DNA of 64,000 bases from contig NC_066848.1 of NCBI RefSeq assembly GCF_001640805.2, positions 9,896,396 to 9,960,395 of the forward strand, in the 5' to 3' direction. Both the position numbers and the translations under genes were made by a program. Numbering within the stretch: the stretch's first letter is position 1; every line of letters starts with the position of its first letter. The notes beneath the pieces are model-generated. The model worked only from the letters and a program-made list of their open reading frames with translations, did not search any database and was not told where the DNA came from. Below are positions 1 through 12,688 of the stretch, piece after piece. The stretch is from Lates calcarifer (lineage: Eukaryota > Chordata > Actinopteri > Centropomidae).

Positions 1-64
1 AATCTATGCCTGCATAGTAGGACTGCAAATCAAAATGAAAGAGGGGGGCTGGGTGATTTGTTTG

Positions 65-73
65 AAAGGATAT
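65..73 (-). other. Predicted U12-type (AT-AC class) 5' splice site
   Basis: Immediately after the last leucine-rich-repeat codon (caa) the minus strand reads ATATCCTTT, which matches the minor-spliceosome donor consensus RTATCCTTT of the AT-AC class at every position. No GT follows the exon end until about 50 nt further on, so no ordinary donor is available. The frame continues open without leucine-rich character (SFQTNHPAP and onward), as expected for intron sequence. The matching branch site (TTCCTTAAC-like) and the AC acceptor would lie outside the window, so the call rests on the donor alone. Confidence 0.72.
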
Positions 74-200
74 TTGGTTCTTATTGAGTGTCAGGGTGTG
101 GAGGTTGGGTAACCTGGGCAACCGCAGGTCATTTCCAAGCAGATTGTTGTCGACGACCAGCTCTTCCAGCTCAGTGAACATTTTGAGGCCTGCCAGTGAC
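74..200 (-). CDS. lrmda: Internal coding exon of a leucine-rich-repeat protein, probably lrmda
   Basis: Read on the minus strand, the exon follows a good 3' splice site. Its first base closes a split codon, then 42 codons run open to position 74. The peptide begins SLAGLKMF and contains [16 protein letters not shown] and [13 protein letters not shown]. This is nearly two leucine-rich-repeat units with the LxxLxLxxN pattern, and the NN and NKN asparagines sit at the expected turns. From family knowledge the pattern LEELxxDNNLLGxDL followed by LHTLTLNKN fits LRMDA (C10orf11), a small leucine-rich protein tied to melanocyte differentiation and ocular/oculocutaneous albinism. I recall this without a search, so another small leucine-rich-repeat gene is possible. 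The exon is 127 nt; it needs two codon bases from the upstream exon and ends on a codon boundary. An exon in front of a very long intron suits LRMDA, which is a giant gene in human. The exon call is strong; the gene name is moderate. Confidence 0.78.
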
Positions 201-227
201 CTGCAATGATAAGGCAACAGGAAAACT
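201..227 (-). other. U2-type 3' splice acceptor of the leucine-rich-repeat exon
   Basis: On the minus strand a pyrimidine-rich tract (gttttcctgttgcc) leads into tatcattgcag, directly followed by the exon. A branch-site-like cataac lies about 28 nt upstream of the junction, around 228-233. Spacing and composition fit the major spliceosome, so the long upstream intron is probably U2-type while the downstream one is U12-type. Confidence 0.75.
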
Positions 228-239
228 GTTATGGCTCTA

Positions 240-3200
240 AATCTGGTCAGACGTTATTGTGCAGAAAATAAATATTTCAGCCTCCCCTTCTTTCATTTGC
301 CGGGAGTGTATGGGTCTGGGCCTGTCAGGGAAGTGAATGACAAGAATTAGTGGTGCTGAGCTCCCCTGGCATGGTGAGGCATCCTTCAGTGGCTGGCAGG
401 ATGAGGGATGGGGGTCACTTGTGAGTAGCCAGGATTCAAAACAAAAGGCTTCAGAAATGCGGCGGGCAGGATGAATTTGTCAATGTCTTGTGCCTTGAGG
501 CGCCCAGTTTCGCCTGACCCTAACCCTCCATTCCCAAGACAAATCACTCTGTCACAGTTCACCTTCACTCCCCAGACACAAATTTAACTTGTCATCCATC
601 ATTTTCACAGAGGAACCGGAATACACTCGCAATCACAGATGGAATGGAAGGGAAACTTTTTTTTTGCAACTGTGCCGCCATAGGGGTTAGTGTTGGGATT
701 TTAACATCAAAGGACTTTTTCTTTTTTTTTAAAAGAAGGAATTCCGCCCTTCCGTTCAGTTTTATGACACATTGCAAAGCGAGGTGAAGGGTCATCTCAA
801 CTCTTTCCCTCTCGCACACATACACATTCACACAAGCATAAAAATGATGGAGGGTGGTGTTGGGAGTGATGTTAGCCCTGCAAAGTTCAAGTCATAGAAG
901 GTGCACAGAGACAATGTGTGAGTTGTCTAGTCCTTCAACACTGTCAGCATGCCATGTTAAAATGTCCTGGGTGACTACATTGAAATTTAAATCAGCCAGA
1001 ATTTGTTTCTCACAGTTCACACATGCTTTTCTTTTTTCATTTAACACAGTATTTTTAATCATTACATATTGGACTGTATTAATTGTTTACTGGAAGTTAT
1101 AAGTATAGCATGTTCCTAGTTTTAAAAGCAGACAGATAACCTTGCCATTAAGTTACATAAATATAACAGTGTCACATTGCAACATGACAAACTCAAGGAG
1201 CAGTGAGGTCTAAACAGCTGCAGCATGAACTATTGCTCCTCCCTGGATCTGCCTAGTGTCAATGACTGCCATAACACACACCAACGGAGAGCTATGTAAA
1301 TATAATACCTTTATCATGACAATCTGCAAACGGATAGCATCGAGCAGTATAAGGTATGAGGGCAATGTATAATATACAGTGACATTCATTATGGAAAACA
1401 ATATTGGCAAAACAAGGAAGAAGAATTTTAAAATGATGCTGAGTACTTAGAATATGAGTGTACCAAAATACACTTGGAGCTATCAAGATGTTGACTTATC
1501 CAACTAATTGGTTATCGAGGAGCCATGCATGTGCTTTTTTTTACACACTTTTACTGAGCCTGACCAACTGTTATCTCTCTTCATCTGTTCTGTTTCTCAT
1601 GTGCTTTCTACAGCCGATCGGCTTGGACTCCACCTAGACATATTCCTTGATCCATAAACTCACACAGATGCATAAAGTGGACATACCTGGCAGCAACTTT
1701 GAACTACAAAGCAAAATGTTGCAACTGTCTTCTCAGGTGGAAAAAATGACAAATCAGCAATTCATCGTTGACTTGCGACTGAGGCGGACTGAGCTGCCCT
1801 ATTTCAAAAGACATCAACATTTTGCAAACACACACGCACACTTGATACCCACAACAGCAGCTGACAGCACCTAGCCAGTATGCTGGCAAAGCTGGTAGAT
1901 GACAACCTCTTATCAGGCCCGATTAATGCACTGGCAAGATGGATGAATAGAGAGATGTGCCAGTTTTATTAAATCCTACACTGTTTGCTTGGTGTTCCAC
2001 ATTTATAAAAGCAAGAAGACCCATTATACTACAGTATACTTAGCACTATAGAGCTGGTGAAAATTTGAAATTTCAGATACAGATTCTTGTCACTTTATGG
2101 CAAATTTACTGTTATTCGTCTTGGATTTCAAAAATATTAGTTAAAACATTAAAAAAAAAATGTTTCCTCTGTTTTGTTGGGCTTTGGCCAAATTACAGCT
2201 TATCAAAATGAAAAGTAGAGATACTGAAGCATCGGACTTTTGGCCAAAAGGAAATACAATATATATTTTTCAGCACAGTTATTGTGTTTGTACTGGTACA
2301 ACATGTAATTAATCTGCTAGCATAATTCTTGTTAATGTGTAGTTAGGAACAATTGTGTACCAAAATAGATTAGCATTATTTTATTAGCTGTGAACAGAGG
2401 TTTGCTAACTAACTATTGCCACCTGTAAGTGCATTTGTGTGTGTGTGTGTGTGTGTGTCTGTGTATGATGGGCTGCAGTCCTGTGGGTGATGTTATTAGC
2501 TGCTCGGTTAAAGGGAGCCGCATGGCACAGAAGGGAGCCTTATTAATTGTTGTTTTCATGTCACCACTGCTGCGTGCACTGGCTGATTTAATCAGTTAAA
2601 TTCACAGCCAGGGGAGAGCCACTGAGTCCCATCCAGCATTAACTACAGTGCAGGGACTGAACTTCTAATACTCTCCAGCTTTCTGTGCTCCCTCTGCAGA
2701 TTTCCATAGCTGGTTTCATTACTTTTTATAAGCTTTCTTGTTTTAATGTGCGGCTTGGAAAACTAACAAAGTTTAAGCACTGCAGTAAAAGTACTTCACT
2801 TCAAAAAAAGGGGTGGGGCTGATTTTGCTTTTAACAAAACTAATGAGCAAAACTGACTTGATTCCCAGTGCTATAGAGTTATGGTAACACGCAAAACACA
2901 CAAACAACACACACACATTTTACACTAAATGTACGTATGTTAACACTATTTTATATAATTCCCCTCCTTCAAAAATGCTGTGATGATAGTGTTAATAGTT
3001 CAGTTGAATCACTGTTGTAATTTCACAGATTTACTGCCACTACTACTACCATTTTGCCATTTTTCTGACATGATTTCCACAGAATAAACTGAAATGTCAC
3101 TTGTGTTCATGTATATCATTAATTATGAAAAAACAAGTAGAGTCTATTTTGGAATAAGCTTTTATTAAAACTCGACCTTTTATTAAAATGGATGCAGAAA

Positions 3201-5530
3201 ATAATTCACTCTCATGTTATAGTGCATCGCCTAATTGTACTTTCAGTATTTAGAAAAATTTGACTTCTATAGTAAGATGATCAAATGGCATCTGCTTAAA
3301 CCTTTAACTAGCAGGGGAGAGACGGAGACGGAGAGAGGTGATAGCTTTAACGAGGTGGGGCGATGAATCCTCTCCTTGTTAAGATAATTATGATCAGCCT
3401 CATTGTCAGAGCTAATACTTCACATGGGCTGTCTTTACACTTTGACTACCACTTAGCCTGTGTAAGCTTACCATCATACATCATACAGCCCTGTGTGCAC
3501 CAGCGTGTATGCTTTTGAGCTTCCGTAAGAAGCGCATGTTATGTGCTGAGACCTTCATTACCTACTAGGATCCTGTCTACTGAGCACACAAGAGTACATG
3601 TACTAATATTTAGCTGGAGCAGAAACTCAGAGGCAGGGGAGGATGTGAGAAACCAGACAAGGACACTGGAGAGGAGACACTGACCCAGAGAGCAGCCCTG
3701 CCAGATCAATACACTAATACTAATGCAGACATAGTGATTGATAAACCACTACTGACAACAGAGGGAAGAAAACTCTCGACCATTATTGGCTGAAATGTCA
3801 GTCACTCCTGCCAATGGTGTGCGCTAGTGTCATGTCAGATCTCCTCAGGCAACAAATGAAAACAGCAGCCTTGGCTCTTTTACATGTGCTATACAGTCTC
3901 CCTCTCTTATGTTTGCTGCTTTTGAAACTGTTGCCTAAATAAATCACAGTTGGCAATTTTTAGAAACTCTGAAGATGTTAGGTCAAATGTGGAGTTTCTC
4001 TACGCTGTACGTTACAGAGCTACAATGTAAAACAACTTCAAAGTCTTCTCTGTTGCTGAAATGGTGATAGAGATCATAGGGGGAAACATCCACCGCTGCA
4101 ACACTGAAAAAGTTCCTGAGACTAATAAAACACACACACATATACACAAACACTTTGAAAAGCTGGAGTGCACTCGCAGCTGCAATCCACAGTTAAGGGG
4201 CTGATGTCCTCTCAAAGGTCGCCGTGGCGCAGGAAGGCAATGCACTGTTATTCTAAACGGAGGGCCCGAGCTGCAGAGTGACAGGCGCACTGACGTCCTG
4301 TTCAGAGGGCAACAGATAAATGTTTGATGAATTGACCAATACTGGGGCCATGATGGCCTTCATATGTGCATAATGGACTATTCAGTGCACACTTCAGATT
4401 GCCTGCCAGGATAAGGTACTGTAATGAATGGGAAAAGGATCTGGACCTGGGGAGCCCAGTATGTGCACTGGCTTTAATAAACTTAATAAGAAAGGTGAAT
4501 GGAGGAGGGCTGGCTGGAGAGGGAGGAAGGAGGCTGGAGAGCCATTCAGCCTGAAATAGTCAAGAAATATTTTGATGGCTCTTGCCACTCTGTGCGCCAA
4601 AAAAGATCTCTCAGTCATAATCAGTAATTCAGAGAATTATCCATATTCCCAAATTCTTGTGGTCTAAAACAATCAAAGTAATCTCCAAATGAGACTTGGT
4701 ATTAACAGATTCCAATACAAATCAACTTATCTTAAAAATCAGGTATATATATAGCTATATATTATTATACGAGGGCACCAAATTGCATCATTCTGTCCTG
4801 TTTACTGATACACACAAAAAATGCATTTGGAAGGCATAAATTTAGTTCAACCAATTTCATTCAGATCGTTTTTCTTGTTTCATAAAAAAAGTTCTCTAAA
4901 TGTTAAAAGTGATACATGACTTGATAGAACTGATGTTTTTGTAGTTTAATGAAGTGGTGGTGAGAATGAAAGGCACAGTATGATAACATTTATTCAGTTA
5001 TGTGACAATAATAAATAAAATATAGCCTATTAATACACTAGGTCTCCGTTAGATCAACACAGCTGTATTTCATCACTAACCTACAACAAAAACACAAATA
5101 AACATCAAAAAAATACCAAAATACAGCATCAAAACACTATCAGGATTAGCTCATGGTAAATAAGATGACATTATCTGTAAAGCAAATTAATGCCCTGCAA
5201 CCCCTCAAGCCCCCAACATCCCTCCTACCACCTCCACACAGTACTGATCAGGTCTGTTCCAGCACTCTTCCCTCCAGCTACAGTTTATGGCCTATACACG
5301 TCTCTGTATGCATCTCTGATGGCGACGGTGAATTAGACTGTCAGTATCTGTCTCTATCTCCCCCACAGCTCTCCCTTTTCTCACCCCCTATCTCCCTCAC
5401 ATGTAGACAGTCACCGCTCAGCGTGGCACTCCCCTCTCTCTGTATTGCCAGGCCTCAGGTGGCAGTCATTTAAAGATCACACGTCCAGGACACACATAGC
5501 CCTCCCTGAATGCATGTCAATTCACACACG
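240..5530. other. Non-coding stretch, no gene seen
   Basis: Unique-looking intronic DNA with a TG microsatellite at 2436-2458, interrupted CA runs near 2889-2918 and a 16-bp AT palindrome around a central gc at 4747-4762. The longest ORF (5153-5473, plus) lies in a CT/CCC-rich tract and encodes a proline/serine/leucine-rich string with no domain character. I see no splice-flanked coding block. Confidence 0.5.
2436..2458. repeat. (TG)n microsatellite
   Basis: Eleven uninterrupted TG units, followed by an interrupted ctgtgtatg tail. Confidence 0.95.
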
Positions 5531-5539
5531 GGAAGGGGA

Positions 5540-5720
5540 TTACACGTCTCCTCCTAGGCAGCTGCAAATTACTATTAATGGCAATGCAAATCATTAGAGT
5601 ACATTTGGCGCCGCCAGCAAATCTCTTCTTTATGTGGGTTCACTCTTAATCTGTTTTGAATATTGCGCTATGCTTGCTCCTGATAGCCTATGTGTAAAAG
5701 CATCACTAGCTACAAAGCTG
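5540..5720. promoter_or_regulatory. Candidate conserved non-coding element with octamer motif
   Basis: A unique, non-repetitive block with an exact POU octamer ATGCAAAT at 5584-5591 directly followed by the homeodomain-like core cattag. TAAT/ATTA cores and a GC-rich ggcgccgcc patch lie nearby. It is not open in a convincing coding frame. The composition is that of many developmental enhancers; conservation itself cannot be seen from one sequence. Confidence 0.35.
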
Positions 5721-8089
5721 TCAATTGGAGGTGGCGTGTCAGATTGAACTTTACACAGAGTTACATCATTTGCAAAACAAAAATATCTTTTAAGAGAGCA
5801 TAAACAAATTCAAGCAAGAAGAAATCTGTGAAACATAATTAGCAAAGTTCTTTGTTGATGAAGAAGTTAAATATCACCGCTCATTACTTCATGCTACACA
5901 AGGTTATTATGCGAGAAGTGCACATTAAATTGTTGAAAATGTCTACACCATGGTGCGTCTGTCGAACGTTTAAAGCTAGTTTCGGTGTGTTTGAAAGATA
6001 ATGCTGCCGTGGATCCTGCAGTGTCTGACTTATAGACTACCCCCGTGGATATTCCTGCTGAGTGTGTGAGGTTAATATTCTCTCTCAATGTCATTAGCGC
6101 TGGCAGAGGGGCTAAGAGCGCTGTGAATCAGAGGGGACTGATCCTGTCAATTCGCACACCCCCGCACAGTCACACACGCACACATACACGCACACAAAGA
6201 GCCAAGGCCAGACAAAATCAAAGCCACTGTACTGAGGTCAGCATCTACTGGCCTCATGCTTCCTTCCTTGCACCTCCAATCCCTGTCTGATTAATGACCC
6301 TGGATCAACCCTGGCCAGGGGATAAGAACTTGACAGACATTCCTGTCAGGTCCAACCTCATAAGCCTTACTTGACCCCGGTTTGGCCCCGGATGAAGTCT
6401 AAGCTCCTACTATGACCCGACTGAGAGGTAGGAGAGAGTTGCCTCTTTCCCAGTGAAGAAAGAAATAGAGAGATCATTGCACAGGGGTGGACGCCTCTTT
6501 TAAAGTTTCAGCAGCAAGTGAGGTTTGTTACACGGCCAGACAGAATGACAGCTGCTTCCCATGTACAACACTAAACTGTACACTGTGAAATACATCATCA
6601 GAAAATGGGAGGGGGGCGGCTGGGGAGGCTAAGGTGGTGAAGCTGGGCTCATTCAGAGCCTATACAATGCTTCCCTCCTCATAGAACCTGGACTGTGCTC
6701 ACAGTAGTGCCATGCGTCTTGTGAATGTTTGTGTTGAAAGATTAGTTGTCTATCCACATGACAAACACCCTCCTCTCTCAGTGAGCAGGAGCTGAAAATC
6801 AATTCACTGATGGCATCTCAGTCACTGAGGACATCAATGCAGCACAAACAAGCACACACAGGCTCTCATGCATGCTACAGAGGCTAACACATTTTTAAGT
6901 GTATATAATACTGTTAAATTAACAGTGACGGGGTCAGTTAGCCAAGGGATATTGCAATAACTATGCTTCATATTAAACAATGACTTTTCATGAATAAAGG
7001 AATGCACAATATATGGTATATGTACATGGAACATGCAACTGGAAATGAACTCATGTACTCTTGTGATAAAAAAACAAACAAACATTAAATAATACATAGG
7101 ATCTGAGAGGAAGAATCCCTCAGTCCCCGTCTGCCTGTACACTCTGTCATTACAGTGTTCAGGCTCAGTGCTTGTCAACATTTCCCTGAGAGGGGGAGCC
7201 ATCCCGCATTACGTTTGAGTGAGTTCAACTGTCAACTGCCAGCCATTTGTATGCCTCAGCATCCACCTAATAGCAAATAATCACTACCCTGCGCTCTCTT
7301 CATGGCAAATGATCGATGTTGTCTTGAAGTCTGATGGATGACCCTGCCACAGTGATGTCCAGGCATGCATTAAAAACCACCTCTATGAAATGCCTGTCAG
7401 TCTGATGAAGCGGCGCACACAAAAATCACATGCGTGTGCACACATGCCGACACTGAGGAATGCATGAGCGCAGATAAAGGAGAAAATGAACAAAGTGAAG
7501 GAAAGCTACCATCCAATTCAACAATTAAAAAGGGGGGAAAAAAAGTTAATTTCTTTATATTAGGAGAGAATTTTATAATGTGACGGGACCTGTGGTGTGA
7601 TTGGTAGACAGCATTACTAGAGGTAGACTACCACCTGGGAGGCTTCTTTTCCTTCTCCCACCCTCTCTTCCTCCTTCCTCCTCTCTAACACACAAACAGC
7701 TCCCTATTACCCCTCAGTGTTCAGATTAAAATGCACAGCACCACAGTCTTTGATCTCCCACTTGCTGACACAAATCCTTTCAAGCCTCAACATTTTCCTG
7801 CAAAGGTAATTAGTGCTAATTAAAAAGTTTCGAAAGCAGTCTACGGCTGCCGTTGATGCTGCCGCTGCTGGTGCTTGGGTGCGCCCTCCGTCAGATTACC
7901 CATCTACCCCCTCCCCAGGTCCTACGGATGTGTGTGTCAGCTGTGTTCCTGCCTCTTTTCTGCAAAGGATCCCGTAACTAGACGACACCAGTCAGCCGAG
8001 AACATTTGTAGAAGCAGGATGAAATCTGGAAGCCCAGTGAGGGGTCTAACTGGTGGTTCTTCCCCCCTGACAAACCTGTGCTCTGCAGG

Positions 8090-8620
8090 AGGACGTGTAA
8101 TGGCACATGTAACAAATACAAATCCCACAAATAGAACAGGTGTAGTCTTTAATTGGGATATCCTAGCTTGGGGTGGAGTGGAGGCTTGTAAACACAGAGT
8201 AATTAACTTGATAAGGGATTCAATTTGCTGAAAATATCATTGCAGAGAAACATATCATTTAGCATGGGTCGTGATTTGCATAATGATAACAAATGCAAAG
8301 ACTCCAAATTCTTGTGGCATAATGAATAAACACATTAGTAATTAAAGGACTTCCTGTTTAGTGTGATTCTAATAATGTGGGATAAAGATACAACTTGAGC
8401 GGTCGAACAGCGCTATCATTCATTCACCGGCCTGCCTTATTGCTTTCATCAAGCCATTATTATGATATAATTAGCTGCCTTTCTAGCATATTATTAAGTG
8501 GCTTGCTGAGTGTCAGGTACAGAGGCGTCTCAGAAATGACACACAAAAAAGCAATATCGTTCCACAATGTTTCAGAAAGATAATTACATAATCTCAGCAT
8601 GGAGAGCAAGCAGAAAAGTG
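8090..8620. promoter_or_regulatory. Candidate enhancer-like CNE with octamer and TAAT cluster
   Basis: About 500 bp of unique AT-rich sequence. It holds the octamer ATTTGCAT at 8274-8281, followed at once by aatgat, a near-octamer aatgcaaa at about 8292, and several homeodomain cores (agtaattaac, gtaattaaagg, ataattagc). It is free of microsatellites and recognisable transposons, unlike its surroundings. The 118-codon ORF overlapping its left part (7875-8231) has no domain character. The enhancer role is inferred from motif density only. Confidence 0.4.
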
Positions 8621-10568
8621 ATAATTAGACAAGTATTCCTGCCAATTAAAGTATCAAGCCTTGTATTTTTTTCCATGTGACACAGAGCTTGCTGCACTTC
8701 TCTGCACGACATAAGAAGATTATACTGCTTATGTAAAATCATCATAAAGAAATCAATATAACTGCAGAGACATTATAACAACACTGACCTACCATGTATG
8801 TTTTCTGTGCAGCTTACAACGCCGTTACGAAGTTGGAAGGCTTCCAGGGTCTTTAAAAGCTGGTAAGGTAATAAGTATGTTGAGTTTTTTCCAAGATGAC
8901 AATAAAAGTCAGGAATATGTGTTTTGGCTCTAACAAGCCTATTAATAGGCTTAATGACTGACATGCAGGTGTGCCAACAAGAAAAAGCAGAGAAACAAAG
9001 TTATTGATTTGACCTTTGGGATAGTTCCTTCTTTCATTGTTGTTGTTTTTGTCTTGTCTTATGCCATGGAAGGAGATAATAGAACATGTCACCGCACAAC
9101 GCAGTTTGAAACTGAATGCCATCATTTTAATTTAAATGTTACATTCCCGGTGACATCTCTGTCAATGCATAATTGGCACTGAATCCCAGTTTGGATGTAC
9201 ATATTTATCATTCAGCGTGAGACACTCAAAGACACCGACAGATATGTTACTTTGATGGGATGACAGTCAGATGTGTGTGTGTGGGGGGTGGGGGGTGGAA
9301 TAGAACTGCAAATCAACTGTCGCGCTGTCAGTTAAGCTTTTTGTCACAAACTTGCACATAAACATGCATGATTAGAAATAGCAAACGAGCTGTAGGCTGG
9401 AATCAGTGTCCTTGCTCCAGAAGTGTGTAAATAGGCTTATTTGATCCATGCAGAGAGAGTAAAATACAGACGACAGATGTGGAAGAAAATCATAGTAAAT
9501 GATGGACACTTATTGGGAGAACATCATTTACATTATGAGAAACTTCACAGTATGAAAATGCAATTATTTATCATTCTACAGAATATTTGAAGGCAAGGTA
9601 TACACCAGTTATTTATATATAGTAAACTCTGGTCGTATTGCAAAGGCGGGTAGCATTTTTATTTTAACAGTCTATAAAGGTAGAAGCAAAGCTATAATAT
9701 AAGACCTAGTGATTCATATTCATACATCCTTAACAATCGAGATCAGACAACCTTGCTGCACTAGCAGTCTCTCTTTACTGAATATGGCCTTTCTGTCTCT
9801 GTAGTTCTCTGTAGTGAGGTATGTGATAGCCTATCTGCTAAGTGTAAACCATGGGCAGCAGTGCAGCTCCCAGAAAAGGAAAAAAAAAAGTTCATCCGAC
9901 TCACTCTCTCCCCACTGTCTCCCTTCCCCGCCTCTCCCCTTGTCTTACTGCTGGCCCATTACCTTTACAGAGTGAGGCTCATTAAAGAAGGCAAGTTGAG
10001 TCAAATCTTTCTGTAATTCAGCAGAGGTGAATTGCTGTCAACATCATTAACCGTCATTTCTCCAACTCACTTCAGTACTTATGAAGTGTTCTTTATTGTG
10101 TAATGATCCAAATCTCTTCTCTAAATCAGCCCTCTTCAAAGGCCCTGGAGGACATACCACCCATGCAGCCGCCTGACATGCTAAAGGGCCAGATTAAACG
10201 TGGCTCCATCATTACGTTCCTCTTTGTGCTTATGCAGATCCAGCATTTCATCCTGCGCTTCAGCTAGCAGGTACCGTTCCTCAGAGCAGAGGAACAGAGT
10301 GGAAGAGAGATCAGCAGACCTGAAGAGTTCAGCGGAGAGAGGGATACTGGTTCCAAACATAGCCGTCTTGTCTATCTAAAGTCACATCTTCTACTAATCG
10401 TGCATCATTTTCATTTGGTTTGCTGCATCACAAGACCAAATTTCTGCCAATAACCTTCTTCCCTCCCGTTCTGTGTTTTTAATACTGTTTACTGATAGTT
10501 CACTTATCACATAAGGCCATTGGTCAGGCTGGCTCCATGGCTAATTACAGTGAGAGCTGCCCTGCTTG

Positions 10569-10729
10569 TCATGCTAGATGTCCTCTGAGTCCTGTCTTAA
10601 GAGAAGCTTCCTTTGTGCCTCTGCCATTGTGTGTCCCTGAGTGCTCAGTATCATGCTATGAGATGTCCTCCAGGCCTTGTGTTGGGGAAAGCCTCTTTTG
10701 TGCAGGCGCCATTGTGTGTCCCCAGTGCT
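10569..10729. repeat. Two-copy degenerate tandem duplication, ~80-bp unit
   Basis: Unit 1 (10569-10645) and unit 2 (10651-10729) both start with tcatgct and continue through gatgtcctc. Both end in gccattgtgtgtcccc/tga followed by gtgct. The two copies align end to end with scattered substitutions and small indels at an offset of 82 bp. The cysteine-rich 64-codon ORF over it (10537-10731) is probably a by-product of the duplication. Confidence 0.8.
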
Positions 10730-11940
10730 GAACCCCCTGCTAGGTAGGAACACAGACAAAGTGCAGCAGGGGGATGCTTCTCAGGGCCCTAAGACCTACA
10801 GTAAATCTTCAAACAATTTAGACAAACAAAAACGGCCGCTGTGCTGCAGTGAGAGTAGACAAGGAAAAGCAGATGAATAAGCAACATCAATTACTGGGGC
10901 TTTGACCTGCAAGCCCCCACACCATGGCACACATTTCACACCAAATCGCCCCAGATTGAAGTTGACACTGCTGGAGTGGAAACACTGACCCCTCACAAGG
11001 CTAGCGCTTCAAACTTAAGAGCAGAGAAAGGCGGGGGGGGATGAGACACTGACAAACTACATAGACCAAGGCCAACGCGGAAGGAAGACAAGAAGGAGGG
11101 GTATGAAAAAAAAAAAACACACGCATAATAGGTCCTAGTTTGTTTCAAAGTGAAACAAAATGGCTCAATTTGAGCACTCAGGTCATCGAATTGGCCAAGC
11201 TGAGGTACAAGAGGAACATATGAGGGGACAACCGCATCAGGCCACTGATAAGGAGCCTATATGAGGAACAAAGCTGGATGTCCAACAGGCTTACTAGTGA
11301 ACCTGAGTGGGACTGGACCCTCTTTAAAGCTTGTTTTAGCCTCCCAGCTTTACCCCTAAAAAGTGCCGCTTCCCTGAAGCCTTTTTACTCAGGCACACAA
11401 AGCCTCTCTCTACTTTGTAAGCTCGAACAAAGGCAAAATAAACACATGGGTCACATTTGTTCAACACACAGCGCACTGCTCTGATAAAAAAGTTCCTCAA
11501 AGACCCTTTTCAAGAAAAGAGATACTACTTTCAGTGTTATCTCTTACTTTCCAATTGTGCACTTTTAAAAAGAGCCTCTTTTTTTTGGTGTCGCAATCCT
11601 ATCACAGTTTGTCAATACAGTGTTAATTAATCCAATAACAAACTGCTCTAAAAAACATGCCCCAAACTGACAAGAAGACATGTAGTCTAGCAGTAGCATA
11701 GCAGCACATTGACACATCTGGGGGCATCAGGCTCTGGATAGAGACAGTCCTAACAATCTCCCAATTAGCCAGGGGGAAAGCAAAAAATATGTCTAGGGTT
11801 CACGGAGCAAGCGTGAAACTTAATAATATGACATGGCATACAAAAACAGAGCATGTCTTTTTATAGCCACATATGAAAATGAAGCAGAAATAAAAGAAAA
11901 TGAGCAAAAAGGAAAAGGTGCTAGTCTTTTTAACAAAAAC

Positions 11941-11957
11941 AAAAAAAAAAAAAAAAA
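11941..11957. repeat. Poly(A) tract, 17 nt
   Basis: An A17 homopolymer preceded by taacaaaaac. No SINE or retrogene body is recognisable beside it. Confidence 0.9.
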
Positions 11958-12663
11958 GATTTAAGGATCTTTCGATGTGACTGTAGATTGAACTGACATG
12001 ATAAACGTGACAGACACACTGGAGTAATAAAAACCATGAGGGGAAACAGATGCAACAATTATAAAGAGACAGGGAAGGGGACAATCTAGCATTTACTTTC
12101 AGGATAAATATGGGAACAATAAATTAAATGAGCCTGAAACCAGTTAAATACTTGTAATAGTCTATTTACGATGCTACATATGTTCACATATATAACAAAA
12201 CACCCTGTTCTGTATATTTTTGAGATGTAATTTTCAGGCCAGTGTACATTCTTCTACTCTGAAATAGTCTTTTCTTATTGCAGATTAGTAGAGAATTGGA
12301 AGGAGCTGAAACAATCCTAAAAGGTTCAAATGTACATTACATTCCCACTCTTAATAATTTCCAGTTTAATAATATGAACATTATGGAAGTCATTAGGAAA
12401 TTTAATGAAAGCTTAAAACCGATTTTGCCTCCATGAAGCCATGACACATTGACAGACAGATTAGGCGGGTCTGTCAGACAGAGCAAAGTATTATTCGCAG
12501 AGAATATCAAATCCCAACATTATCACAAACTATTTAACCCACCTAAAAGCCCTACATGCTTGACTAATGTATAGGACTTAAGTGTTAGCACCTGTTTCAA
12601 ACAATGGATCCATTCGCATCCCCCCCATCACAGACATTCAAACAGAATGATAATGGAGCCTAC

Positions 12664-12688
12664 GTCAGTGAGTCAGTCAGTCAGTCAG
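12664..12688. repeat. (AGTC)n microsatellite
   Basis: A pure AGTC run at 12671-12688, preceded by a degenerate gtcagtg unit. Confidence 0.9.

Noticed and set aside
22..73. A second acceptor-like ttttgatttgcag on the minus strand that would give a 51-nt intron after the LRR exon
   Set aside because: Too short for a vertebrate intron, the ends would be AT-AG, and there is no U12 branch-site match between. The true acceptor is probably outside the window.
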